Part shown: piece after piece, positions 1 through 10,800 of the stretch
Numbering within the stretch: position 1 is the stretch's first letter
How the letters are laid out: each line of letters opens with the position of its first letter
From: Colius striatus
Taxonomy: Eukaryota > Chordata > Aves > Coliiformes > Coliidae
DNA length: 64,000 bases
Direction: 5' to 3'
NCBI RefSeq assembly: GCF_028858725.1
Contig: NC_084759.1
Location: 135,886,171 to 135,950,170 of the forward strand
Notes under the pieces: generated by a model
Databases searched by the model: none
Seen by the model: only the letters and a program-made list of their open reading frames with translations
What the model was told of the DNA's origin: nothing
Translations under genes and position numbers: made by a program

Positions 1-672
1 TTACTAGCCTATTGCAGGTGTGACATTTACACTTGGTGGAAACAGTGAATTGCTATTGATCAGGAAGCATTATCGGCTTTCTCAAAGTGAAATGAACACT
101 CTGCCAGTATGTTTTTACCTCTATATTCCAGGGTATTACAGACCAACATATAAATTGACTGCAAACTGTAAAAGGAAGCTTAACAGAAAATATATGTTGT
201 ATTCTCTTTATTTCTTTTCCAGCAAGACACTAAGTTCATCAATTGGTTAGGATTTAACAGCTGAGACATTTTTATTAGCATGTCTCTACTGACTTAGAAG
301 TTTTTTGTGTTATTTGATTAAACTGCATGCAGGAAATACTTTGTGCTTAGTGAAGATAAAACAATATTTAAATTTATGGTCTTTTTTCTTGTTTTGCTAG
401 CATTGTTTATGTTTTAAAAGCAAAAGAACCTGAGAAACAATTTACTTTTGGTTGCACTGACTTCTGTATTTGTATGATGACATCAATGTAGAGCTGACTC
501 TGGTATACTGACGGAATGACATAATTTCTAATTAGCATTTTGCACGTCTAAATCCAGGTATCTATAAAACCTTTCATAGTTTTATAATCATCAGTGAAGT
601 TATTTAAAGTTTTTAACAATTAAATTATTTAAAATTACTTTTAATTTAATTGCTTTTTCCCCAACAGCTCAC
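1..672. other. AT-rich spacer, nothing recognised
   Basis: No coding frame with codon-like character, repeat family or RNA gene is visible. The stretch 600-660 is almost pure A/T. AATAAA-type hexamers occur on the minus strand near 210-275; they could serve as poly(A) signals if the segment at 673-1056 were a terminal exon, but such hexamers are frequent by chance in DNA this AT-rich. Confidence 0.6.
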
Positions 673-1056
673 CTATTTATAGGAAAGTGGATTGTCACAG
701 TCTTTAGGTGAGTAAAGAACAATATTTTCCCCAAGACCAGGCTTGAATCTTCCTTTTGGAGGCAAAGGGAGTGTACAGTTCTTGTGTACAGTTCTCCAGC
801 AAGGAGTGGATAGCAAAAGATATCCCAAGTTTAACTGTTTGGACTCGACAGTCAGTAAGACAATCGTCTCTGATACTTTAAATAGCAATTTACCGTCAAG
901 TGGCAGAGGTTTGTTGGGAGTTTTCCCCTTGGTGCACTGTGTCAATACTGGCTTCAGGTCATCTCTGCTAGGTACTTGAAGATGGGGTTTCAGCTCCCCA
1001 TCTTTCAAGCAGCTTTCAGATGGCTTAATTAATTTTGTATCGTAGCCACATAAGAT
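673..1056 (-). other. candidate exon of an unidentified gene (open frame between splice-like sites)
   Basis: Read on the minus strand, a pyrimidine-leaning tract ending in TTTGCAG finishes at 1057, and the frame then stays open for 127 codons to a TAG at 673-675. The bases immediately after the TAG read GTGAGC, a strong donor-like hexamer. The bounded segment is 384 nt, a multiple of three. The frame has no ATG at its start and meets a stop eight codons above the acceptor, which fits an internal or last exon better than a single-exon gene. The translation is varied (Lys, Pro, Leu, with several Cys) and less low-complexity than chance frames nearby; it includes KPSESCLKDGELKPHL and TPCWRTVHKNC. 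I recognise no domain or family. An overlapping plus-strand frame (743-979) is weaker. Against it: the stop lies exactly at the proposed donor, and a chance frame of this length is possible in 64 kb. Confidence 0.3.
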
Positions 1057-1062
1057 CTGCAA

Positions 1063-3320
1063 AGTGATAACAAATGGTTATTCACACTACCTCTTTATAG
1101 TTAAGTGCATCAAATCCTTTCAAGGTGAAGTTTTGACACAGAAGAAACCCACAGCTACAGCACAAGAACTAGTCAGGATCTTCACTACTCTGCATTTGCA
1201 TCATCTGTTATGGCAACTGATTGCTTTTGGCCAGGCAGGACTGCAATGATCGCAACTATATGTCATGATCTAAAGCATCCTATTGAATAATTCCTAGTTC
1301 AAGCTCAGGTTGAGCAAGTCCATATCTTTTAGAAAAAACACCCAGTCTAGATTTACAGATGACAAATGGTATAAAAACCCACACGCTTTCCTTTGCAAGT
1401 TGTTCCAGGTCACAGTGACCCATATTGTTTTAAAGTGTATGTTGTAAGCAGGTTTTTTTTCTCTCAGTTCCAGACACCTATGCCTGAGCTAGACTCTTTT
1501 TATAGGCAATGGAAAAAATAGGCATTGCCAAAGTAGATCTCAGCTTACCTATCTTAGATTAGCTGAAGAATGACTTAGAAAAGCCATTTCTTTTTCTCCT
1601 GTTGACTAAAAGAAGGTTCAAGTACATGTACTAGAGGTATATTTACCAGAGATATATTATGTCTATACCTACCTGCAATATATAGAGATCCTCAAGTATA
1701 TTTCTGCAGTGTAGAAATCTACATGTGGAAAGGTGAATCCCTTCCTTACCATTACCTGGACCCTAATATTTCCATTGACAACATGGAAATAGAGTATCAG
1801 ATATTTAATAAAATTTGTAATGGATATATTTCAATTTGAAGTGTTCCTTAAATATCCAGCAAAGGAAAACATCTTACTAGCTATAGTCCAAATATTACCT
1901 GTAGTCCTGTTATCTGGAATACATTTTAACACACACACACGCGCGCACATATATATCATAGCACGAGAAGGGGAAAATTTGTACCCTGGTGAACTCGAAG
2001 ACTAGGGAATTTGCAGCTCTCCAAACAGCACACATGCCACTAGCAGATGAAATTACACGGAGGCTTACAGCTGCTGCTTAATTAGCAGGATGATAAATCT
2101 CAGGAGAATGTTTGCACTCTGTATGACAAAACAGCAGAGTTGGTGCAACGGCTGGGGGTGAGAGGAAGTCAGTCCAATCTGTTAGTACTTAAATCACCAC
2201 TGTCTCCTCAAACTCCCCTTAATCCTTCAACCCTGACATCTAACCTGGAGCCCCACAAAGTACAGCTAGGAAAAGGGGGAAATGCAGTATGTTAGAAGCA
2301 GCTCATTTTGGGCTGAGTCTAAAGGACTGGCAGAATTGGACTAACAAGATTATTTTTCTTCCCTAAGCTCAACAGACCTTTCTGTTACATACTTAGTTTA
2401 TTGTGCAACTAAGAGAAATGAGAGATCCAGACCTTCTACACAAATTAGCTCAAATGCAGAGAGGACTTAGATATCATCCTGCAGAGGCCAGGTAGCTACA
2501 GAAAAGACAGGGTGGAAAAACACTCAGAAGTGTTTCACTGCAATATTTATATTTGAGTATCAGTATTTCTTCTCCTGATTAATGTATTTTTCTGTGCATT
2601 AACAATATAGGGGTTTCCTTGCCTAATTTCTTTATAAACCCTATCACCTATACAATCATTTCCTTCCTTTTTAATTTTCCAGGTCAGTCATTTAGTCACT
2701 GGACAAGATTTACTTCCTGTCTCCACAAAATGAATGGCATTTCCTTGTGAAAAAACTTTGCCTCATCATAATGAGGATGCTCTTGTCAACACAATTCATT
2801 CTTAAAGACAATCTGAAACAAGAGGATATAGAGAGAGACAGATGAGCTCTGTAGCAGGCTGAAAGGATAATAATTAGTGACCTTTGAATTCCATTGTTTC
2901 TCAGGAAACATCATGCTGTAATAGCTTAGATGCCTGCATGGGAAGAAATCAGTCCAGTCTCATTGTCTGAGTTTCAATAGGAAAAATAATTTAGGATGGG
3001 GCTTAAATTATTTCAGAGAGAAAGTTAACTAGTATAGTAATTGTTTCATGCTTGATATCTGGAATTCTTAAAGAAAATAGCTCTTATAAGTAGAATTTTT
3101 CTGTTTTGAGAACTCATTCTAGCAAAAAAATGGACTCTGTACCATAGAATTTTTTTATATTATTTCTAATTGAATGGCTTCTCTTTTTGTTTTACGACCT
3201 CCAGCTTCTTCAAGGTCAAAGATAAACTGTTTGTCAACATGGGATTAGTGCAAGTGTGGCTGAAAGATAGAGCTGACACCCATTCTGTTACTTTTCTCAA
3301 AAGTGCAACACAATATAGCC
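1063..3320. other. non-coding spacer
   Basis: No gene is recognised. Frames here are short and mostly lack an ATG. It contains the dinucleotide repeat at 1929-1957 and a homeodomain-type TAATTA core at about 2079-2084 flanked by CTGC/GCAG arms, within an unusually non-repetitive block (about 2030-2120). The rest is AT-rich and featureless. Confidence 0.6.
1929..1957. repeat. compound dinucleotide microsatellite (AC)n(GC)n(AT)n
   Basis: Alternating purine-pyrimidine run: AC units, then a short GCGCGC, then CACATATATAT. Such alternating tracts can adopt Z-DNA. The copy number is low, so it is an old or short microsatellite. Confidence 0.9.
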
Positions 3321-3590
3321 TGTCACAGTTTAACCCCAGACAGCAACTGAGAACTATGCAGCCACTCCCTCACCCTCCATTCCTAATGGAATGGGGAGGA
3401 GAAGTAGGGGAAAAAAAATAACCAGCAAATTTGTGGGTTAAGAAAAGTTTAATAACTAAAATGAAATTAAATATAATAAACCCAATGATAATATAGTATA
3501 ATAATTGTTAGTAAAATGCTAATTAAAACAGAGAAAGATAAACAAAACCCAAGGAAAACAAAGAAAAAAAACTCTCAAAGCCAAGTGATG
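3321..3590 (+). mobile_element. endogenous retroviral LTR, left part (interrupted by CR1)
   Basis: The sequence begins TGTCACAGTTTAACCCCAG, continues with GCAGCCACTCCCTCACCCTCC and a GGAATGGGGAGGAGAAG block, then an A/T-rich stretch full of AATAA and TAATAA. From memory this order (TG start, AACCCCAG, G-rich block, AT-rich middle) matches a solo LTR very common in bird genomes. The element stops at a GTGATG (3585-3590) where CR1 sequence starts, and resumes after the CR1 at about 4805. No retroviral coding sequence flanks it, so it looks like a solo LTR left by recombination. I cannot name the exact subfamily. Confidence 0.75.
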
Positions 3591-4804
3591 AAACAACTTA
3601 TCCTGGGTGTTGTCTCCACGTATTTAAAGGACAAGAGGGTCATTAGGAGCAGTCAACATGGCTTTACCAAAGGGGAGTCATATTTCACCAGCCTGATAGC
3701 CTTTTATGAAGATATAACCAGGTAGATAGATGGTGGTAGTGCAGGGGATGTGGTTTATGCTGATTTCTGTAAAGCATTTGACACCATCTCCCGCAGTATC
3801 CTCACAGCAAAACTGAGGAAGTGTGGGCTGGATGATCAGGTAACGAGGTGGATTGTTAACTGGTTGAAGGGAAGAAGGCAGAGAGTTGTTATCAATGGGG
3901 CAGGGTCTAGTTGGAGACCTGTATCTAGAGTCCCTCAGGGGTCAATGCTGGGACCAGTACTATTCAATATATTCATTAATGATCTTGCCGAGGGAACAGA
4001 GGGCACTGTCAGCAAGTTTGCTGATGATACTAAACTGGGGGGAGTGTCTGACACACCAGAAGGCTGTGCTGCCCTTCAACCACACCTGGACAGGCTGGAG
4101 GGTTGGGCGGGGAGAAATCTAATGAAATTCAACAAGGGCAAGTGTAAAGCCTTTATCTGGGAAAGAATAACCCCATGTACCAGTACAGGTTGGGGAATTA
4201 ACTGTTAGAAAATAATGTAGGAGAAAGGGACCTGGGGGTCCTGATGAACAGCAGGATGGTCATGAGCCAGCAATGTGCCCTTGTGGTCAAGAAGGCCAAT
4301 GGCATCCTGGGGTGTATTAGAAGAGGAGTGGTGAGTAGGTCAAGAGAGGTTCTCCTCCTCCTCTACTCTGCCCTCGTGAGACCATATCTGGAATATTGTG
4401 TCCAGTTCTGGGCCCCTCAGTTCAAGAAGGACAGGCCACAAAGATGATGGAGTGGAGCATCTCCCTCATGATGAAAGGCTGAGGGAGCTGGGGCTCTTTA
4501 GCTTGGAGAAGAGGAGACTGAGGGGTGACCTCATTAATGTTTACAAATATGTAAAGGTAGGTGTCAGGAGGATGAAGCCAGGCTCTTCTTAGTGATGGCC
4601 AATGATAGGACAAGGGACAATGGGTATAAACTGGAACACAAGGGGTTCCAAAAGAAGAAAAGGAAGAATTTCTTCACTGTGAGGGTGAGACATTCAAAAC
4701 CGACCTGGACAATTTCCTGTGTGCTCTAGGTGGTCCTGCTCTGGCAGGGGGGTTGGACTAGATGATCTTTCGAGGTCCCTTCCAACCCTTAAGATTCTGA
4801 TTGT
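3591..4804 (+). mobile_element. CR1 LINE, 5'-truncated, inserted into the LTR
   Basis: About 1.2 kb of CR1 in the plus orientation. It carries the C-terminal half of the ORF2 reverse transcriptase, then a 3' region with GGGGGGTTGGACTAGATGATC (about 4747-4767) and a CTTCCAACCCTTAAGATTCTG end. The terminal octamer repeats are degraded. Truncation at the 5' end is normal for CR1. Compared with my memory of the family there is an internal loss of about 30 bp near 4435, where the text jumps from the KKDR codons to the ACAAAGATGATG block. The LTR resumes directly after the element, and GTGATG is present at both junctions (3585-3590 and 4805-4810). Confidence 0.93.
3615..4592 (+). pseudogene. decayed CR1 reverse-transcriptase ORF2 fragment
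   Basis: LINE reverse transcriptase, which copies its own RNA at a nicked target site. Visible parts, in order: HGFTKGES (about 3657), then a premature stop at 3723-3725; a re-opened frame from 3750 with the motif-A region ADFCKAFDT; a [12 protein letters not shown] turn; and the catalytic FADDTK box at 4017-4034. A one-base loss near 4145 breaks the frame after NKGKCK. The sequence continues in another frame with [19 protein letters not shown] and [17 protein letters not shown] (4244-4447), then shifts again into [21 protein letters not shown]. The N-terminal endonuclease domain is absent. With one stop, at least two shifts and a deletion it cannot make an active protein. Confidence 0.9.
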
Positions 4805-5126
4805 GTGATGTGCAATGCAATTGCTCACCACTTGCTCCCTGAGCAGTGATCTGTCCCCCTACCCAGCTCCCCTCAGTTTATATACTAAGCATGACATTCT
4901 ATGGAAGGGAATAGCTCTGTGGCTGATTGGGGTCAACTGTCCTGACCATGTTCCCTCCCAGCTTCTTGTGCACCTCTGGCTCACTCACTGGCAGGGCAGG
5001 GGGAGAAGCAGGGAAGGTCTCAACACTGTGCAAACACTGCCAGGTAAAAACCAAAAGTCATCCGTGTATCAACATTCTTTTCAGTGTAAATAAAAAATGA
5101 ACTCTATTCCAGCTATCATGAGGACA
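4805..5126 (+). mobile_element. endogenous retroviral LTR, right part
   Basis: Continuation of the LTR that starts at 3321: CAATTGCTCACCACTTGC, GAGCAGTGATCTG, CCCAGCTCCCCTCAG, then a TATA-like TTTATATAC (4877-4885) that may be the promoter of the LTR, GCATGACATTCTATGG, CCTCCCAGCTTCTTGTGCACC, and an end near ATGAGGACA at 5126. Left and right parts together give about 590 bp, a plausible LTR length. The exact right edge and the host target duplication are uncertain: the flanks (ATAGCC on the left, CAGGCT on the right) do not match. Confidence 0.75.
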
Positions 5127-5735
5127 CAGGCTTATTCTTTTTTTCCACCACTAGCAATAAGGATGTATGTAACACTGGCAGAAGTCATTACTCCAATCAC
5201 AGGGAGGCAGCATAATCTATAGCATCATACACATAACCTCCTGCTGAGGATAACTCTGGCTTGCTACCATACAATGTAAATGTTATCCTGATAGAACAGC
5301 CCTTTTCAGAGATTAGCTAATCTAGAGATAGAGGCAGAGCTGAGTGAGGAACTTGCAATTCATAATTTGTCTGACAAACATCAACTCTTTGCATTCCTGG
5401 TACTCTGCACATCGGTTAGGGAAAGGGGCAACTTGTACTGCAAATATGAATTGGAAACAGAGTCCTTCAGTTCCTTTGCTTTCTCCACAGAAGAGGGAGG
5501 AAGGAAGGAGTAAACGAGTAAAGCAAGAGATCTGTTGCCATGAGAGCTTGGCTCTTCTATCCACTTAGTAGGTATATGAAGCCAAAGCTCCATGTTGTTG
5601 TCATCAACTGATGATATCATCAGCCTGACCCCACATTTTGGCAACCCACAGAAAGGTCTAAGAAGAAGTACCTACTTTCACTTGTGTCTTTTCATTGGTA
5701 TGTCAGCTAAAGTATGTCCTTTAGCCATCTCTTAC

Positions 5736-5764
5736 TTTTTTTTTCTTTCTTTTTTTTTTTTTTT
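5736..5764. repeat. T-rich homopolymer tract
   Basis: A run of T interrupted only by two C positions. It could be a reverse-oriented poly-A tail, but no retrotransposon body or processed pseudogene is visible next to it. Confidence 0.9.
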
Positions 5765-6029
5765 GAGGTGCTGAGATGTTTGATTTCACAGCTATGCAAC
5801 ATCCAAACCAGAATTTAAACCAAAATGGTAAGCTAGCTGTGTTAGAAGCTCTCTAATAATGCAAGAAAACACCTAATAGAATAGCAGCCTTACCTGTCCT
5901 CAGTGGTGTCAATGGAAATTTTGACAGCAAAAGAAACTAAGCAACTTATCAACCTATGGATCACCAGTGATTTTTTAAAACTGAATTGTTAAAACTCATG
6001 GTGCTTCCTCGACTCTAGGGCATGAGCTA

Positions 6030-6270
6030 AGACAACTGGAGGAGACCACGGAGCTGCTAATAGCTGCCATTTATTGAAAATCCATGAGACAAGCTGAGGT
6101 AATGCCAGACAGCTGCAAGGGGTGACTTCATGAATAATGTAATTTCATCCCCCTGCACACAGAGTTAAAATGCTTCTAATTGTTACTGCACAGATGGGAT
6201 CCTCTGTGGTTGGTTTGCTCTTCCCTGGAGAGGCAGAGCTCCATTAGAGAGGAGTGTAAGCCTAATAAAA
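6030..6270. promoter_or_regulatory. possible conserved non-coding element
   Basis: A non-repetitive, mixed-composition block carrying several binding-site-like words: a CAGCTG E-box (6110-6115), ATTTATTG and AATAATGTAATTT homeodomain/forkhead-type words, and TGTGGTTGGTTT (about 6205) resembling a RUNX site. No frame is open through it. The call rests only on motif density and the absence of decay-like low complexity; conservation was not tested. Confidence 0.2.
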
Positions 6271-9200
6271 AAAAAGAGAATTGCTTGCTATTAAAACAAA
6301 ATACGTTTTTTTCTTTCCTTATTTTCTAACCTCCTGACTGACAGGTTAGATAACAAAAAAAATTAGGATAATGAAGAAATATTTACCAGAAATGTGCTGT
6401 ATTATTTCTAGGGACACCAGCAGGTGCTGCTGAATAATTTGTTTTTAATATATTCATTCTATTTTACTGCTAGTATTGACAGCCATTAACAACATAAATA
6501 ACTCTTCTGTTGATCAGTCTCCTGTCAATGTTCATTTTTTAAAAGAGCAGGACAAAATATTCTCCACAATAAGAAGAAATGCATATATTTCATATTCAAA
6601 TGTAAATATACCCCACTCACCCAACCATACGTACAAAGAAGGTTTTTTTCCATGGATTGATCTTACACTTTCAGAGAAAATCAGGCCAGATAGCTTAACA
6701 CCTCTCTGACCTCTGATTTTAGTTTGCATTAAGAAGACATAGCTTCTTATTTACCATCTCTTGAGATAAAGAATCCTGACACGTATTGTACAGCACAGAT
6801 TAACATGCTAAGTAAGTTTGTGGAAACAAATTTATTAAAGCTCTTTAGAGAAAATAAGTGTGTGAGATAGAGATTGACATATTGACAGAGCTATCAGTAC
6901 ACATAGAGTAACACAGAGTAGTTAAACTTGAAAATTAGCTGATGAATATTAGGTTAATTACTGAAGTCAAGAAAGTAATCTTGATTTGTTCTACTGATAA
7001 ATCATGGATATTTTTTCTTCCACTTAACTGAAGTCCATCATAAAGAATGAGTGCAAATACGATCCCACAGTTGCACATGGTGATACGTCTCCAAATAGTG
7101 GTTCTACTTGAAGCCAAGGTCATCCTCCTTGATTACCTTCCCTTATTAGGAGGCTAGGGGGTGCAAGAATTTATCCCAAAGCCTCCAAGGATGCTTCAGC
7201 ACAAGATGAAAGGGAGAAGTGCAGATACTGTTACCCATGTGACTCTGGTGGGTACAGACATGCATTTTGAGGTTCTTGTGGAAACACACTCAAGATCCTG
7301 AGGTCTATTTCAGGCCATTCTGTTCTATCTGGTTTCACATAGAAAGTGGAGAAAGCTAGCGGGGTTGTTTGTTCAACCATCTTTCACTCAGCCAACTCAG
7401 ACAGTGTTTGACAGAGAACCTAAACCTGGCAAGTTGTCTCTGGGTTTGAAAAGTAAAATTTTGGGGCATCTCCACAAGCAGACGAAAGGGTAATGCTTCT
7501 GCATGTCGCAATCTTTCCACTTGCCCGCTGGGTGCCACTTCAAAACCAATCTCTATTTTTCCTTGTCTTCTATACAACATCCATGGGTTTGCAACTATCT
7601 GACTAATTCTTTCTTATGGCTCTTAAGCATTACAACTTGCCAGGAGTGTTTTGCTGGTGTGATTAAGTGGTATCTCCTAACGTTACTTTCTGCTTTTTCT
7701 CAAGAGAAAGCACAATACCAAATGTTTGGATTCAATTGAGGTAAATCCCATGAGTTGAAATAAAACTTTGTTAACACAAATCCCTTGGGAAGCTACCAGC
7801 TTTCAAGAATTGTTGGTGCCAGCAAAATCTGCAGAAAAAAGGGCATGTAGCACATTGGCTTAAAGGTTTTAGGAGAAAGGCATTTCTTCTTTTATTACAA
7901 AAGCTGAGCATTTCCTAAGTTACATGTACCAAGGCCTCACAATAAATGCACCATAATATTTCAAACACTTCAGGACAAAGCACTGCAAGCCATTCACCAC
8001 AAACTACCTACCAGACAAGAACTAAAAAAGGTACCAGGGAATGTTAGAAAAGAGAAATGAAGATATATTCAGATCCAGATGAAATGGTCAACCTTACAAC
8101 ATTCAAGGGAAAACACACTAAAGAGCTACAGATTAATGTTTATTGTTCACATCAACAGCACTGCAAAAAAACCCCAAAACTATTAATCAAACTTCAAAGG
8201 ACTTCAAGGCACTCTTCTGCTAATAATTCAAAGGAGTGCGAAGTCTTTCAAAGCAAAGTGCCACCAAATTTAAAATTGTTTAAAATACTCTTTGTGATGC
8301 TGCTGGTCCGTCTACCCCTCCAGTGATGTGCAGAGACCTTCCCCCTGGACTTTTAAGATGCTCTTGAAAGCAGAGGTCATGTTAGTGATAGTTAGAATGC
8401 CAGAAACAACTCCCACGGCAAATTTCAGAAGCTATTAGCAGCTGCACCTCCCAGGGAGAAGGAAAATAGGAAAATACAGAATCTGCAGGGAGGTCCGTTT
8501 TTAGCTTTTTATAGGCAAACACATATACAGGAACACAGGTTCTCTGTACAGGAACAGACAGGCCTGGTAAACTGAGGCATTCAATGAGCATGTGCCACTG
8601 TTTATACTCCAGCTACTACTTCTAAAAATCTGTCTCAGGCAGAGTTGAAAGGCTTTGTGGAAAGGTGAAAGAGCACAGGGAAGGACAGAGGGTGTAAGAT
8701 GATTGAGTTGAAAACAAAGCTCTGGAAATAGGGCTCATGGGCCTGATACACTGTACAGGTTTGAGATAAAGGCTGCATATGAAAATGTGAATCCATTGCC
8801 ATCTATGCCACACCACATAGACAAATGAGCAACTCAATAAAGACAAGTCAGCTGGAGAACAAGCCACTGTGCACATTGGCAGGGCTAGGAGTCAAATCAA
8901 GGCCATTCTGGGGAGACCTTTGGTCTCCTGTGGTTCTGTTCAGTGCATTAAAAGAGAGTGGTTTCAAAAGAGTAAGAACATGTGACAGAGACGGAAGAAC
9001 AATTCCGATTAAAAAAAATCCCATTTTTATTCTTTCCTTCCTGACAAGGCAGGGATAATTTTTGTTGCTTTGTGATCCTGCGGCTGCATGATGTTAGTCA
9101 GAATTGTTTCAGCTGTAGCTACAGCCAAACTCAAAAGACACTTTTTGGCCAAAAAGGATTTTCATTTGGAGGAACAAGCATGGTTGGAACAGAAAGAGGA

Positions 9201-10603
9201 ATGAGAAGTTCAGTTCTCAGATTCTTGACAAAGGAGTTTTTTTCACAATTTGCCTTAGACTTTGAAGGATCTCAGTGATGATAATCAAACAAAATACTAG
9301 GAGAACAGAAATATTTTGGTCCACTAAACCTATTTTTTTTTTTAAATTCTTGTTTTTCTTTTATCAAGAAAATAATATGAGGAAGAGACTGGTAGAGTGG
9401 AGGATCTTGCCTTTTTTTTAGGCTCTATAGAAGAAGGAAAAACTCAGTCCTTCATGCTTTCTTACTCTTAGCATGTTGGCATTTTTAGGATACAAGATTC
9501 TAGTGTCCTGCCCTTCTTCTCTGCAGAGCATATTAACAAAGCCCTCAGACCTACTCTCTTGTAAAACAGAGCTGACTTAATTCTAAAATTCATAGGCAGG
9601 GCTTTCTTCCCCTTTTATAATCTCAAATGGAAAAAAGAGGCAGTGCAGTTAGAAAGGTCCTGTAACCATGTTATTTGAGAAACTCATCTAGGATTCTGCC
9701 TCCAATTTTATTTATCTTCCAAGACATATTCTAACAACATTTACTTACATAACTATCCTTCTTTGGGGCTCCAGTTGTACTGCTGATTCAAGGCCAAGGT
9801 TCTCCGGGCATTACGTAGACCCATAAGGAAAGATGAACTGAGCTTATGATAAGCTGGGAATGACACATGTTGAAAATCACTGCTGCTGCCTGCCTCCTCA
9901 CAGCCTCTCCTGGGCAGGCATGCCATCCAACCAAGGGTATCACATGTGAGACAAAGATGTAACAGCATAAACAAACTCCCCTTTCATCAGAGTGCAGCTG
10001 TCAGTCTGGGGTAAGCTCTGCCAAGGAAACCTGCTGCCACCAGCCCCAAACTCCCATGCCTTATATTCCAGGCCATTAGCAAGGGATTTTTCTGTGTGCA
10101 GCATTGATGGCTTCATTCAACTTGTGCATGCAACATACATTTCCTAAAGACAAGACAGGGTAAGTGCAGAAACGAAAAGTCTTCCAGAGAACTATACAGC
10201 TCTGGGAAGGGTATTACACAGTTGACACTGGAACAAGAAGCATTACAGGTTTATGGAATCCCTCAGTTTTTATCTCATTTAAAGAGAGCCTTAGCAAAAG
10301 CCCAGTGAAAGAATCAGGAGGTTTTCTATTATCTTTAGAATGCTGTATCCAGTCTCTCTAGAGGATTTAGATCAGCATAGGTGAAAAAGACAGTTAAAAA
10401 CCTCAGCTATAGAGTAGCAAAATCAGTGCAAGCAAAGGCTATGACCCTTATCTAATATGGGCAACAAGGTAATGTAAAAAGGAAGATCTGACTTCTAAGT
10501 CTTAGATCAGCAGCTGAAAGAAAGTGAACACTGATTTCAACTTTAACTTGTTTCTTTAATCATCTTTCCACATTAGGGATTGCTCATTAATAAAAGTGAC
10601 AAG

Positions 10604-10619
10604 AAAAAAAAAAAAAAAA
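10604..10619. repeat. poly-A tract
   Basis: Sixteen consecutive A. No retrotransposon body is recognised upstream. Confidence 0.9.
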
Positions 10620-10689
10620 TTCACTGACTTTGAAGTAAATATGGTTCTTTAATCTTAAGAGGTTATTTTCCCGAAATCATCTCTACATT

Positions 10690-10800
10690 AGGGACACAAA
10701 TTCTGCTGGCACCTCCCGTCATAACAAGATGCTCTCTGGGGGCAATTCAAAGCAATTAAAGCCCAGCTCTGATCTACTGTTGACTATAACGGGAATTTAT
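10690..10800. repeat. possible ancient amniote interspersed-repeat remnant
   Basis: The order GGCAATTCAAAGCAATTAAAG, CCCAGCTCTGATCTA and TTGACTATAACGGGAATTT resembles, from memory, old amniote-wide repeats in which a CTCTGATCTC block is followed by a TTGACTTCAATGGGAA block. No boundary can be seen. It could also be unique conserved DNA. Confidence 0.25.

Larger units (their letters stand above)
5127..10689. other. non-coding spacer, mostly featureless
   Basis: About 5.5 kb with no recognised gene. It holds a T-rich tract (5736-5764), a short poly-T (9333-9343) and a non-repetitive block at 6030-6270 that I list as a possible conserved element. A weak SINE resemblance (a CAGGGCTAGGAGTCAAATC string near 8880) and GTAAACTGAGGCA near 8570 recall MIR/CORE-SINE motifs but are too short to call. 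The block 9750-10060 is richer in GC and has no family I recognise. Confidence 0.55.

Noticed and set aside
4422..4613. 63-codon minus-strand frame
   Set aside because: Shadow of the plus-strand CR1 at 3591-4804.
3321..5126. Full-length endogenous retrovirus
   Set aside because: Only LTR sequence is present; the interior between the halves is CR1, not gag/pol/env.
8570..8900. MIR/CORE-SINE remnant
   Set aside because: Single short words (GTAAACTGAGGCA, GGGCTAGGAGTCAAATC) without the rest of the SINE in the right order.
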